Shown: one piece after another, positions 7,795-16,613 of the stretch
Layout: the number at the start of each line of letters is the position of its first letter
Numbering within the stretch: the stretch's first letter is position 1
Source of the DNA: Streptomyces sp. AA1529
Lineage (GTDB): Bacteria > Actinomycetota > Actinomycetes > Streptomycetales > Streptomycetaceae
Length of the DNA: 64,000 bases
Assembly (NCBI RefSeq): GCF_000280905.1
Contig: NZ_ALAP01000030.1
Span: 1 to 64,000 of the forward strand
Reading direction: 5' to 3'
The notes under the pieces: model-generated
What the model was told of the DNA's origin: nothing
Database searches by the model: none
What the model saw: only the letters and a program-made list of their open reading frames with translations
Position numbers and translations under genes: made by a program

Positions 7795-9375
7795 TCAGTC
7801 CGCTGCGGCGCCGGACGCTTCGGCTCCGGCCGCGGCGTCAGCACGTTCGCGCTGGTGGGCGAGACGGGTGCCGATGGTGCGCAGGCCGTCCAGGTCGTGT
7901 ACGTCTCCGGGCAGCGCGGTCACCTGGGCCACCGGCACGTCCGGATGCGCGGCCGTGAAGCGGTCGCGCGTGCGCTGCTCGCGGTCCAGCAGCCGCATAC
8001 GGTCGGCGTGCAGCCGCAGCAGCCCCGCGGCCAGCACGGCGAGCTCGTCGTCCACGGCGCCGTCCGCGACCGGGACGCCGTCCCGACGCACGGCCTCGGG
8101 GCCCGTGCTCTCGGGGCTCATGCCCTCGTGACCTGCGTCCTCGGGACGAGCGTCCTCGTGCGGGCGGGCGCTGTCGCCCGACGGCTGATCGGCGGCCGAC
8201 CGCGCGTCGGGGACCGCTCGCTCCGCGGTTCCGGGCCGCCGCGTGCCGGTCTGCCGGGCCCCGGCTCGCGCCGTCCTGTGTCGGTCGTTCGCCTCGAGTG
8301 CGGTGCCGGATCCGGCTGTGCCTGGGCTCGGGGAGGCGGGGGAGCCGTCCTCGGGATCCGCCGGACCGGCCGATGGAGCGCCGCGATGCAGACCCTTCCC
8401 CCGCTCGCGATCCACAATGCCGCCGTCCTCGAGATTTTCCGCGGCCGCGAGGGCCCGCTCGGCGCTCAGCCAGGACGCGCGGCTGTCGTGCACCCGGTTG
8501 AGCACCAGCCCGGCCAGCGGCATCCGGTCCGCGGACAGCCGCTCCACGAAGTACGACGCCTCGCGCAGCGCGTCCCGCTCCGGCGCCGCCACGACGAGGA
8601 AGGCGGTTCCGGGGGCCTGGAGCAGCCGGTAGGTGGCGTCCGCGCGGGTGCGGAAGCCGCCGAACATGGTGTCCATGGCGGCCACGAAGGTCTGCACGTC
8701 CCGCAGCAGGCCGGCGCCCAGGAGCTTGTCGAGGGCGCCGGTGAAGAGCGAGAGCCCGGCCATGCCGAGGTTCACGACCTTCATCCCGGCCCGGCCGCCG
8801 ACCCGTGCGGGCGCCATCATCAGCTTGATGAACTTCCCGTCCAGGAACGAGCCGAGGCGCTTGGGCGCGTCCAGGAAGTCCAGAGCCGACCGGGACGGCG
8901 GGGTGTCGACGACGATCAGGTCCCATTCGTCGCCCGCGCGGAGCTGACCGAGCTTCTCCATCGCCATGTACTCCTGGGTCCCGGCGAAGCCGGTGGAGAG
9001 CGACTGGTAGAAGGGGTTCTCCAGGATGGCCTTGGCGCGGTCGGGGTCGGCGTGCGTCTCGACGATCTCGTCGAACGTGCGCTTCATGTCGAGCATCATG
9101 GCGTGCAGTTCGCCGCCCGCCGCGCGGTCGACGCCGGGCACCTCGCGCGGGGTGTTGTCCAGCTCGGACAGGCCCATGGACTGGGCGAGCCGCCGGGCGG
9201 GGTCGATGGTCAGGACGACGGTCCGGCGGCCGCGTTCGGCGGCGCGCACGCCCAGGGCGGCGGCCGTGGTGGTCTTGCCGACTCCTCCGGAGCCGCAGCA
9301 GACGACGATCCTGGTGGTCGGATCGTCCAGCAGCGGGTCGAGGTCCAGCGCGTCGGCGTCCAGCGGCATGGCCAT
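7795..9375 (-). CDS. ArsA/Get3-like ATPase, second of a pair, with disordered insert
   Basis: 526 aa. P-loop GSGGVGKTTTAAALG near residue 29, switch region VLTIDPARRLAQSMG, and DTPPSRSALDFLD (switch II) mark an ArsA/GET3/MipZ-type ATPase. Residues of about 325-440 are an Arg/Pro/Ala/Gly/Ser-rich, probably disordered insert; a helical C-terminal part (LLRLHADRMRLLDREQ) follows. The ATG at 9375 has GGAGAGG close upstream; MPLD two codons later is an alternative. It lies 71 bp downstream of the first ATPase gene, so one operon is likely. In mycobacteria the equivalent pair (Rv3679/Rv3680) behaves as Get3-like proteins. The client is unknown. Confidence 0.88.
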   Translation of the reverse strand: MAMPLDADALDLDPLLDDPTTRIVVCCGSGGVGKTTTAAALGVRAAERGRRTVVLTIDPARRLAQSMGLSELDNTPREVPGVDRAAGGELHAMMLDMKRTFDEIVETHADPDRAKAILENPFYQSLSTGFAGTQEYMAMEKLGQLRAGDEWDLIVVDTPPSRSALDFLDAPKRLGSFLDGKFIKLMMAPARVGGRAGMKVVNLGMAGLSLFTGALDKLLGAGLLRDVQTFVAAMDTMFGGFRTRADATYRLLQAPGTAFLVVAAPERDALREASYFVERLSADRMPLAGLVLNRVHDSRASWLSAERALAAAENLEDGGIVDRERGKGLHRGAPSAGPADPEDGSPASPSPGTAGSGTALEANDRHRTARAGARQTGTRRPGTAERAVPDARSAADQPSGDSARPHEDARPEDAGHEGMSPESTGPEAVRRDGVPVADGAVDDELAVLAAGLLRLHADRMRLLDREQRTRDRFTAAHPDVPVAQVTALPGDVHDLDGLRTIGTRLAHQRERADAAAGAEASGAAAD

Positions 9376-9446
9376 GGATGCCTCTCCTTCCCCGGAGGTC
9401 GCGGGTGGTGGCACGGGGGGCTGCGGCGGCTCGGGGTGCCCGGGGC

Positions 9447-10445
9447 TCACGGGTGCGGGCCGTCCGTCCCGGTGGTCCGCCACTGGCTGTGCAGGGAGCG
9501 GGCGAGGCCGTACAGGCCCGCCGGCTCGACGCCCTGACCGAGCAGGCCGAGCTCCCGCACCGGCAGCCCCTGCGCGGACAGTTCGGCGCGCAGCCCGCGT
9601 TCCAGTTCGACGCGTTCGGCGTGCTCCCTGCCCTGCTCCAGCAGCGGCGCCACGAGCTGCTCGGCGGCCCCTGTACGGTGCTCGTCCTCGAGCCCGGCGC
9701 GGGCGAAGGCGCGGACCAGTTCGTCCGTGCGCCCCCGCGCCGCCCCCACCTGCTCCTCGCCCGGCAGCCGGGGACGCACCATGTTGACCAGCACGGAAGC
9801 GGCGGGCAGCCCCGCGGCCCGGAGTTCGGCGATGCCGTCGACCGTTTCCTGGACGGGCATCTCCTCCAGCAGCGTGACCAGGTGCACAGCCGTGTCCGGC
9901 GACTTCAGCAGCCGCATGACGCCCTGCGCCTGGTTGTGCACGGGGCCGACCTTGGCGAGTCCGGCCACCTCCTCGTTGACGCCGAGGAAGCGCGCGATGC
10001 GGCCGGTGGGCGGCGCGTCCATCACCACGGCGTCGTAGACGGGCCGCTGCTGCCTGTCCGTGCGGCGTACCGCCTCGCACGCCTTCCCGGTCAGCAGCAC
10101 ATCGCGCAGCCCGGGCGCGATGGTGGTCGCGAAGTCGACGGCGCCCAGCCGCTTGAGCGCCCGCCCGGCGCTGCCGAGCTTGTAGAACATCTGGAGGTAG
10201 TCGAGCAGCGCCCGCTCGGCGTCGATCGCCAGCGCGTACACCTCGCCGCTGCCGTGCGAGACGGCGATCTTGCGCTCTTCGTACGGCAGCGGTTCCGTCT
10301 CGAAGAGCTGCGCGATGCCCTGGCGCCCTTCCACCTCGACGAGCAGCGTGCGCCGCCCGTCCTGCGCCAGCGCCAGCGCGAGCGCGGCGGCGACCGTCGT
10401 CTTGCCGGTCCCGCCCTTGCCGGTCACTACGTGGAGCCTGCTCAC
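9447..10445 (-). CDS. ArsA/Get3-like ATPase, first of a pair
   Basis: 332 aa. P-loop GKGGTGKTTVAAAL at residues 9-22, switch I-like LVEVEGRQGIAQLF, and DAPPTGRIARFLGV. The protein is compact, without the low-complexity insert of its partner. The family couples ATP hydrolysis to handling of hydrophobic or anionic cargo (Get3: tail-anchored proteins; ArsA: arsenite). No arsenite-binding cysteine triad is visible, so arsenite transport is unlikely. It is adjacent to the second ATPase and divergent from the DUF4177-ridA pair. A heterodimer with the neighbour is an inference from pairing. Confidence 0.9.
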   Translation of the reverse strand: MSRLHVVTGKGGTGKTTVAAALALALAQDGRRTLLVEVEGRQGIAQLFETEPLPYEERKIAVSHGSGEVYALAIDAERALLDYLQMFYKLGSAGRALKRLGAVDFATTIAPGLRDVLLTGKACEAVRRTDRQQRPVYDAVVMDAPPTGRIARFLGVNEEVAGLAKVGPVHNQAQGVMRLLKSPDTAVHLVTLLEEMPVQETVDGIAELRAAGLPAASVLVNMVRPRLPGEEQVGAARGRTDELVRAFARAGLEDEHRTGAAEQLVAPLLEQGREHAERVELERGLRAELSAQGLPVRELGLLGQGVEPAGLYGLARSLHSQWRTTGTDGPHP

Positions 10446-10617
10446 GGCTGGGAGCCTAATTCGTTGCCTGCGGCTCCGGCGAGACCGGTCGTCGGCGACC
10501 CCGGGAACCGGGCGCCGGTGCCGGTCGTGCTCCGGCCCGGGGGCCGCGCGGCAGCGCGTCCCGGAACAGGGTCCTCGCGGCGGTCTCCCCGACGCCGGCG
10601 TTCGTTAGGGTCTCCCC

Positions 10618-10779
10618 ATGACGAAGTGGGAATACTCGACCGTGCCGCTCCTCGTGCACGCGACCAAGCAGATCCTCGACACCTGGGGCGAAGACGGCTG
10701 GGAACTGGTCCAGGTCGTGCCCGGGCCGAACAACCCCGAGCAGCTCGTGGCCTACCTGAAGCGGGAGAAGCAGGCGTGA
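10618..10779 (+). CDS. DUF4177-type small protein
   Basis: 53 aa, starting MTKWEYSTVPLL and including the family pattern WGEDGWELVQVVPGP. No signal peptide or TM. Its TGA overlaps the GTG of ridA (10776-10778), so the two are translationally coupled. The fold is a small alpha/beta domain whose biochemical role is unknown. Confidence 0.88.
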   Translation: MTKWEYSTVPLLVHATKQILDTWGEDGWELVQVVPGPNNPEQLVAYLKREKQA

Positions 10780-11240
10780 GCGCGGCCGAGGACAGGCTCG
10801 CGCAGCTCGGGCTCGCGCTGCCCGAGACCGCCACCCCCGCCGGCGCCTACGTCCCGGCGGTGCAGAGCGGCCGGTACATCCACACCGCGGGCCAGGTTCC
10901 GCTGGTGTCGGGCACCCTGCCGATGACCGGGAAGGTCGGCGCCGAGGTCACCCCCGAGGAGGCGAAGGACCTGGCGCGCACGGCGGCGCTGAACGCGCTG
11001 GCCGCCGTCAAGTCCGTGGCCGGGGACCTCGACCGGATCGCCCGCGTCGTCAAGGTCACCGGGTTCGTCGCCTCGGCGCCGGACTTCACCGGGCAGCCCG
11101 GTGTCATCAACGGCGCCAGCGAGCTGCTGGGCGAGGTGCTGGGCGACAAGGGCGTCCACGCGCGCAGCGCCGTCGGAGTGGCGGTCCTGCCGCTGGACGC
11201 GCCGGTCGAGGTCGAGATGCAGGTCGAGCTGGCGGACTGA
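10776..11240 (+). CDS. RidA family (YjgF/UK114) protein
   Basis: 154 aa. It reads LAQLGLALPETATPAGAYVP, then IHTAGQVPLVSG and GVAVLPLDAPVEVEMQVE, typical of the longer actinobacterial RidA branch (also next to crp in mycobacteria). RidA proteins hydrolyse reactive enamine/imine intermediates. The canonical catalytic Arg lies in the late R-x-x-V-x-V-x-x-LP block; here ARSAVGVAVLPL carries an Arg at that position. Starts at GTG 10776, coupled to the DUF4177 gene. Confidence 0.88.
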   Translation: MSAAEDRLAQLGLALPETATPAGAYVPAVQSGRYIHTAGQVPLVSGTLPMTGKVGAEVTPEEAKDLARTAALNALAAVKSVAGDLDRIARVVKVTGFVASAPDFTGQPGVINGASELLGEVLGDKGVHARSAVGVAVLPLDAPVEVEMQVELAD

Positions 11241-11251
11241 ACCGACCGTAC

Positions 11252-11383
11252 GGGCCATCCGGGCGCGTCGGACCGTATGGACCGTACCGGCGCGCCGGGC
11301 CATCCGGGCGCGTCGGACCGTATGGACCGTACCGGCGCGCCGGGCCATCCGGGCGCGTCGGACCGTACGGACCGCACCGGCGC
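11252..11383. repeat. 45-bp minisatellite, about 2.9 copies
   Basis: Units start at 11252, 11297 and 11342, each beginning GGGCCATCCGGGCGCGTCGG. Copies 1 and 2 are essentially identical and copy 3 has a few changes. The 45-bp period keeps a 15-residue reading frame on both strands, but no start, codon bias or conservation argues for translation. It lies between ridA and the Nudix gene. Confidence 0.9.
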
Positions 11384-11495
11384 TGGACCGCTGCACCGAG
11401 AGCCGAACTGCTGCACGGGAGCCGAGGCGCGGCCGGCGCGCCGGGCCGGTCGGACGCATCGGCCTTCGGGGCCGCTCGGCCGGTTCACGCCTCCG

Positions 11496-11530
11496 GGGCG
11501 GGGGCGGGCTGTTCGGGCCCGCCCCCGCCC
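11496..11530. terminator. 14-bp GC hairpin after ridA and the minisatellite
   Basis: GGGCGGGGGCGGGC (11496-11509) pairs with GCCCGCCCCCGCCC (11517-11530), loop TGTTCGG; the stem extends further with a one-base bulge. It is about 255 bp downstream of ridA and 95 bp before the Nudix start, so it may serve as a distal terminator. Confidence 0.65.
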
Positions 11531-11626
11531 GGCCGGCACTCGTCGACGGCGTCCGTGCCCGGTACGCCGTCGCGGGTGACCTCGCTGCCTCTCGAACATC
11601 GGGGCGGCGGGCCGTAGCATCCGGCC

Positions 11627-12508
11627 ATGTCCTCCTCGTCGTCCACTCCGCCCGGCCGGAACGGCCAGTGGTATCCGCCCGAGTGGCCGGAGCGCATCCG
11701 CGCCCTGGCCGCGGGCGAGCTGACCCCGGTGACCCCGCGCAGGGCCGCGACCGTGATGCTCCTGCGGGACACTCCGGACGGCCCCGCCGTCCACATGCTG
11801 CGGCGCCGCGCCTCGATGGCGTTCGCGGGCGGCGCATACGCGTATCCGGGCGGCTCCGTCGACCCGCGGGACGCGCGCGGCGCGGACGCGGCGGGGCCGT
11901 CGGCCGCCTCGTGGGCCGAGCGGCTGGGGACGGACGAGGCCACGGCGCGGGCGATCGTGTGTGCGGCTGTCCGGGAGACCTTCGAGGAGTCCGGCGTCCT
12001 GCTGGCCGGGTCCGACCCGGACAGCGTCGTCGCCGACACCACCGGGGAGGACTGGGAGGCGGACCGCGCGGCGCTGGTGGCCCACGAGCTGTCCTTCGCC
12101 GAGTTCCTGGACCGCAGAGGGCTCGTCCTGCGGGACGACCTGCTGGGTGCCTGGGCGCGCTGGATCACACCGGAGTTCGAGGCCCGCCGCTACGACACCT
12201 ACTTCTTCGTCGCCGCGCTCCCCGAGGGCCAGCGAACCCGCAACGCCTCGACCGAGGCCGACCGGACGGTCTGGGTGCGCCCCCAGGACGCCGCCGCGGG
12301 CTACGACCGGGGGGAGCTGCTGATGATGCCGCCCACCATCGCGACCCTGCGCCAACTGGCGCCGCATCCGACGGCGGCCGAGGCCCTGGCCGCGGCCGGA
12401 GGGTGCGACCTGGCACCCGTGCTCGCCCGCGCCGGCCTGGAGGGCGGCCAGATCGTGCTGAGCTGGCCCGGGCACGACGAGTTCACCAAGAGGATCGATC
12501 CCTCATGA
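11627..12508 (+). CDS. Nudix hydrolase with split Nudix box (NUDT19-like)
   Basis: 293 aa. The Nudix box is interrupted: its glycine part (YPGGSVD, residues 73-79) and its catalytic RETFEESGVL (116-125) are separated by an insertion of about 36 residues, as in the NUDT7/19-like CoA diphosphatases. Downstream come WARWITPEFEARRYDTYFF and a helical tail, also typical of that group. Its TGA overlaps the ATG of the MBL gene, so the pair is translationally coupled. The substrate (CoA or another dinucleotide) is inferred only from the family. Confidence 0.88.
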   Translation: MSSSSSTPPGRNGQWYPPEWPERIRALAAGELTPVTPRRAATVMLLRDTPDGPAVHMLRRRASMAFAGGAYAYPGGSVDPRDARGADAAGPSAASWAERLGTDEATARAIVCAAVRETFEESGVLLAGSDPDSVVADTTGEDWEADRAALVAHELSFAEFLDRRGLVLRDDLLGAWARWITPEFEARRYDTYFFVAALPEGQRTRNASTEADRTVWVRPQDAAAGYDRGELLMMPPTIATLRQLAPHPTAAEALAAAGGCDLAPVLARAGLEGGQIVLSWPGHDEFTKRIDPS

Positions 12509-13335
12509 CCGACGCGGCAGCACTTCCCGGCCAGCCGCGCGGCGGCGCCCCGGGCGGCCAGGTCAGCAGCCGTGCCCACTGTGTCCTGGCCCCCAACCCG
12601 TCGCCCATGACGCTGGACGGCACCAACACCTGGATCGTCGCCGAGCCCGACTCCCCGCTCGCCGTCGTCATCGACCCGGGCCCGCTGGACGACGCGCACC
12701 TGCGCCGGGTCGTGGAGGCGGCCGAGCGGCTGGGCAAGCGGGTCGCGCTGACCCTGCTCACCCACGGGCACCCGGACCACGCCGAGGGGGCGGCACGGTT
12801 CGCCGAGCTGACCGGCTCACCGGTCCGTGCGCTCGACCCGGCGCTGCGCCTGGGCGACGAGGGGCTCGGCGCGGGGGACGTCGTGGCAACGGGCGGACTG
12901 GAACTGCGTGTGGTGCCCACACCGGGGCACACCGCCGACTCGCTCTCCTTCCACCTCCCGGCCGACGCGGCGGTGCTCACCGGCGACACGGTGCTCGGGC
13001 GGGGCACCACGGTCGTCGCGCATCCGGACGGCAGGCTCGGCGACTATCTCGACTCGCTGCGCGCGCTGCGCTCCCTGACGGTGGACGACGGTGTCGGCCG
13101 CGTCCTGCCCGGTCACGGCCCGGTGCTCGACGACGCGCAGGGGGCGATCGACTTCTATCTCGCGCACCGCGCCAAGCGGCTCGCGCAGGTGGAGACGGCC
13201 GTCGAGCAGGGGCATCGGACGGCTGCCGAGGTGGTGGCCCAGGTCTATGCGGACGTGGACAGATCACTGTGGCCGGCTGCGGAGCTGTCGGTGCGGGCCC
13301 AGCTCGACTATCTGTTCGAACATGGGCTGGTGTGA
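12505..13335 (+). CDS. metallo-beta-lactamase-fold hydrolase
   Basis: 276 aa. The zinc motif THGHPDH lies at 86-92. Further ligands follow in TPGHTADS and LTGDTVLG, then LPGHGPV and a C-terminal helical domain (VVAQVYADVDRSLWPAAELS) as in LACTB2-type MBL proteins, which are linked to RNA or thioester hydrolysis. Overlaps the Nudix gene by 4 bp. The mycobacterial counterpart also sits beside crp. Substrate unknown. Confidence 0.9.
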   Translation: MTDAAALPGQPRGGAPGGQVSSRAHCVLAPNPSPMTLDGTNTWIVAEPDSPLAVVIDPGPLDDAHLRRVVEAAERLGKRVALTLLTHGHPDHAEGAARFAELTGSPVRALDPALRLGDEGLGAGDVVATGGLELRVVPTPGHTADSLSFHLPADAAVLTGDTVLGRGTTVVAHPDGRLGDYLDSLRALRSLTVDDGVGRVLPGHGPVLDDAQGAIDFYLAHRAKRLAQVETAVEQGHRTAAEVVAQVYADVDRSLWPAAELSVRAQLDYLFEHGLV

Positions 13336-13436
13336 GGTGCCGGGAGGCCGCTGACCGGATACGGGCCGCGCGGCGCCGCGTGCGGCCCGAGCCGCGTCCG
13401 CACGCCGTGGGGACAGGCGCACCACTCCGCACGCCG

Positions 13437-13469
13437 TCAGGGGCGCCCTCCGCAGGAGAACGCCCCTGA
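13437..13469. terminator. bidirectional terminator between the MBL gene and crp
   Basis: TCAGGGGCG (13437-13445) pairs with CGCCCCTGA (13461-13469). The inside contains CTCCGCAGGAG, which forms an inner stem after a mismatch. It lies between convergent genes. Confidence 0.75.
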
Positions 13470-13580
13470 CCTGCCACCCGGGCGGCGTCACGCCGTACGG
13501 ATCCGCGAGCGGTTCGGCCGGTCGGTCCCGGGCCGCTGGAGCCGTCGGCCCACCGGTCCGGCGGGCCACTTGTCCGGCGG

Positions 13581-14255
13581 TCAGCGCGAGCGCTTCGCCA
13601 GCCGCTCGATGTCCAGCAGGATCACCGCGCGGGCCTCCAGCCGCAGCCAGCCGCGCCCGGCGAAGTCGGCCAGCGCCTTGTTGACGGTCTCCCGGGAGGC
13701 GCCCACCAACTGGGCCAGCTCCTCCTGGGTCAGGTCGTGGACGACGTGGATGCCCTCCTCGGACTGCACGCCGAAGCGGCGGGAGAGGTCCAGGAGCTGC
13801 TTGGCCACCCGGCCGGGCACGTCGGAGAAGACCAGGTCGGACATGGAGTCGTTGGTGCGCCGCAGCCGTCGGGCGATGGCCCGCAGCAGTGCCGAGGCCA
13901 CCTCGGGCCGGGCGTTCAGCCAGGGCTGGAGGTCGCCGTGGCCCAGGCCCAGCAGCCTGACCTCGGTCAGCGCCGAGGCGGTGGCCGTCCGCGGACCCGG
14001 GTCGAACAGGGAGAGCTCTCCGATCAGCTCCCCGGGGCCCAGCACCGCCAGCATGTTCTCCCGGCCGTCGGGGGAGGTGCGGTGCAGCTTCACCTTGCCT
14101 TCGGTCACCACGTAGAGGCGGTCACCCGGGTCACCCTCGTGGAAGAGGGCCTCGCCGCGAGCGAGCGTCGTCTCCGTCATGGAGGCGCGCAGCTCGGCGG
14201 CCTGCTCCTCATCGAGCGCCGCGAAGAGCGGGGCGCGCCGCAGAACGTCGTCCAC
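13581..14255 (-). CDS. crp: Crp/Fnr family regulator Crp
   Basis: 224 aa, the length of the Streptomyces Crp. N-terminal cyclic-nucleotide domain with GDRLYVVTEGKVKLHR and the ligand-binding stretch GELSLFDPGPRTATASAL; long dimerisation helix; then the winged helix with LTQEELAQLVGASRETVNKA near 169-188. The start is GTG at 14255 (VDDVLRRAPLFAAL), preceded by AAGGAGAG. In S. coelicolor Crp controls germination, development and antibiotic clusters. It is divergent from nth across about 240 bp, the same arrangement as crp-nth in mycobacteria. Confidence 0.95.
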   Translation of the reverse strand: MDDVLRRAPLFAALDEEQAAELRASMTETTLARGEALFHEGDPGDRLYVVTEGKVKLHRTSPDGRENMLAVLGPGELIGELSLFDPGPRTATASALTEVRLLGLGHGDLQPWLNARPEVASALLRAIARRLRRTNDSMSDLVFSDVPGRVAKQLLDLSRRFGVQSEEGIHVVHDLTQEELAQLVGASRETVNKALADFAGRGWLRLEARAVILLDIERLAKRSR

Positions 14256-14496
14256 GAGTTCTCTCCTTGTCGACCTGCCCATGGGATCCGTGGAACCCAT
14301 GATGCCGGACGGTGAAACCATGCGATCAGTCACAGCAATCAGCCATAAGTTTGACGTACGCATGCTGTCGCCCCCAACGCGGGGCGCGCTAGGGTCCCGG
14401 ATCCGCCGCCTGTGCCACGAATGTCGGTGAGCCCCTTTACGCTGGCCGAGTGTCCAATACCCCGGGAAGCGCACGGACAGAGAGGGGGCTGGGCGG

Positions 14497-15669
14497 GTGA
14501 CGGCGACGGAGGATTCCGCTGTGAGCGAACAGGAGGCGGCCGCGGCCCCGGCACGGAAGGCTGCTGCCGGGAAGGCCGCCGGGGGAACCGGCACCGCCAA
14601 GCCCGTCAAGGCGGCCGGGAAGGCCCCGGCGGCGAAGCGGACGACCGCCGCGAAGCAGGCCCCGACCGGCGAGGCTCCCGCGCGGAAGACCTCCGCGGCG
14701 AAGAAGGCGGCCCCCGCGGCGAAGGCGAAGAAGGCGACCCCCGCGAAAAAGGCGACCGCGAAGAAGGCCACCCCCGCGAAGAAGGCAACCGCGAAGAAGG
14801 CCACCCCCGCCAAGGCCGCCGCCGCGAAGGCGTCCGGGAGCAAGCCGGAGTCGCAGGCGGCCCGGGCGAAGCGGGCCGCGCGGATCAACAGCGCACTGGC
14901 CGAGGTGTACTACTACGCGCACCCCGAGCTGGATTTCGAGAACCCGTTCGAGCTTCTGGTGGCCACGGTCCTCTCGGCGCAGACCACGGATCTGCGCGTC
15001 AATCAGACGACTCCCGCGCTCTTCGCCGCGTACCCCACCCCGGAGGACATGGCGGCGGCCGATCCGGAGGCGCTGGAGGAGCTGATCCGTCCCACCGGCT
15101 TCTTCCGCTCCAAGGCCAAGTCCCTGCTCGGCCTCTCCGCGGCGCTGCGGGACGACCACGGCGGCGAGGTCCCCGGCTCGGTGGACGAGCTGGTGAAGCT
15201 GCCCGGTGTCGGCCGCAAGACGGCGTTCGTGGTGCTCGGCAACGCCTTCGGCGTCCCGGGGCTGACCGTCGACACCCACTTCGGCCGGCTGGTGCGCCGC
15301 TGGAAGCTCACCGAGCAGACGGACGCGGTCAAGGTCGAGCAGGAGATCGACGACCTGCTGCCGGAGAGCGAGTGGACGATGTTCTCGCACCGCACGATCT
15401 TCCACGGCCGCCGCGTGTGCCACTCCCGCAAGCCCGCCTGCGGTGCCTGCCCCATCGCCGAGCTGTGCCCGTCCTACGGGGAAGGCGAGACGGACCCGGA
15501 GAAGGCGAAGAAGCTGCTCAAGTACGAGATGGGCGGTCAGCCGGGGCAGCGGCTCAAGCCGCCGGCCGACTACCCGGGGCGTCCCGCGCCCCCGCTGCCC
15601 TCCCGGGCCCCGGCCACCGGTTCGGCCGCCACTCCCGACGCGGATTCCGCCCCCGGGGCGGCTCGGTGA
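14497..15669 (+). CDS. nth: endonuclease III with histone-H1-like N-terminal tail
   Basis: 390 aa, against about 210-260 for usual Nth. Residues 1 to about 120 are Ala/Lys/Pro-rich with repeated K-A-T-P-A-K-K units, like a histone H1 tail. The enzyme core follows from about 125: [13 protein letters not shown], the helix-hairpin-helix with catalytic Lys ([14 protein letters not shown]), catalytic Asp in TVDTHFGRL, and the [4Fe-4S] ligands C-x6-C-x2-C-x5-C ([17 protein letters not shown]). It removes oxidised pyrimidines and cleaves abasic sites. GTG start with GAGGGGG upstream. Its stop overlaps the next Nudix gene. The tail probably gives sequence-independent DNA affinity (inference). Confidence 0.93.
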   Translation: MTATEDSAVSEQEAAAAPARKAAAGKAAGGTGTAKPVKAAGKAPAAKRTTAAKQAPTGEAPARKTSAAKKAAPAAKAKKATPAKKATAKKATPAKKATAKKATPAKAAAAKASGSKPESQAARAKRAARINSALAEVYYYAHPELDFENPFELLVATVLSAQTTDLRVNQTTPALFAAYPTPEDMAAADPEALEELIRPTGFFRSKAKSLLGLSAALRDDHGGEVPGSVDELVKLPGVGRKTAFVVLGNAFGVPGLTVDTHFGRLVRRWKLTEQTDAVKVEQEIDDLLPESEWTMFSHRTIFHGRRVCHSRKPACGACPIAELCPSYGEGETDPEKAKKLLKYEMGGQPGQRLKPPADYPGRPAPPLPSRAPATGSAATPDADSAPGAAR

Positions 15670-16403
15670 CGGGTCCCGGCCGGTCCTCGGACCATGCGGC
15701 GGAGTGCCCGGTGGCAGGTGGCCCCCCGCCCTCGGTGCCGATCGAGGTCAGCGCCAAGGGGCTGCCGCCGTGGCTCGTTCCGGTGAGCGACGCGGCGGCG
15801 GGGGTCGAGGCGAGCCAGCTCAGCCGCTTCCTGCCGCCGCGCGACGGCGGCGGCCGGCCGTCCGCCGTGCTCGTGCTGTTCGGGGACGGTCCGCGCGGCC
15901 CCGAGCTGCTGCTGATCGAGCGTGCCTCCAGCCTGCGCTCGCACGCCGGGCAGCCCTCCTTCCCGGGCGGGGCACTGGACCCGGAGGACGGCGATCCGGA
16001 AGGGGACGGCAGGCTGCGCGCCGCGCTTCGCGAGGCCGAGGAGGAGACCGGACTCGACCCCTCGGGCGTACAGGTGTTCGGGATACTGCCCAGCCTCTAC
16101 ATCCCCGTGAGCGGATTCGTCGTCACGCCGGTGCTCGGCTGGTGGCACCGCCGCACTCCGGTGGCGCCGGTGGACCCGGCGGAGACGGCCCGGGTCTTCA
16201 CCGTCCCGGTCTCGGACCTCACCGACCCGGGCAACCGCGTGATGGCCGTGCACCCGGCCGGACACGTCGGCCCCGCCTTTCTGGTGGGCTCCGCGCTGGT
16301 GTGGGGGTTCACGGCCGGTCTCATCGACCGCATCCTGCACTACGCCGGGTGGGAGCGCCCCTGGGACCGCGGCCGCCGGGTCCCGCTCGACTGGAAGGCG
16401 TGA
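15666..16403 (+). CDS. Nudix hydrolase, CoA pyrophosphatase type
   Basis: 245 aa. Continuous Nudix box: [15 protein letters not shown] followed by [14 protein letters not shown]. It is preceded by [14 protein letters not shown], the UPF0035/CoA-pyrophosphatase signature seen in NudL and NUDT7/8. The GTG start overlaps the nth stop by 4 bp, so it is coupled to nth. Likely cleaves the pyrophosphate of CoA derivatives. The same order nth-Nudix-marP occurs in mycobacteria. Confidence 0.9.
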   Translation: MTGPGRSSDHAAECPVAGGPPPSVPIEVSAKGLPPWLVPVSDAAAGVEASQLSRFLPPRDGGGRPSAVLVLFGDGPRGPELLLIERASSLRSHAGQPSFPGGALDPEDGDPEGDGRLRAALREAEEETGLDPSGVQVFGILPSLYIPVSGFVVTPVLGWWHRRTPVAPVDPAETARVFTVPVSDLTDPGNRVMAVHPAGHVGPAFLVGSALVWGFTAGLIDRILHYAGWERPWDRGRRVPLDWKA

Positions 16404-16613
16404 CGCCCGCGATCGACGACCCGCGTGCCCCTCGCATCCGCGCCCGCATGAGACGGTGTCTCTTCCGCTCTCCGGGTGCCGCCGCCGCACGGCGACCGCC
16501 CGGCCCCGGCCCTGGCGCAGGGGCGGCGCTCGGACCGGTCCGGCCCGCGTGTCGAGTGCTGCCGGAGCGGGGGGAATGGACTGCCGGGATGGACCCGAGG
16601 CGAGGCTGATTCG

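Noticed and set aside
11277..11579. 100-codon frame through the minisatellite with 15-residue repeats
   Set aside because: No ribosome-binding site; tail beyond the repeat is Arg/Pro noise and ends in a terminator hairpin.
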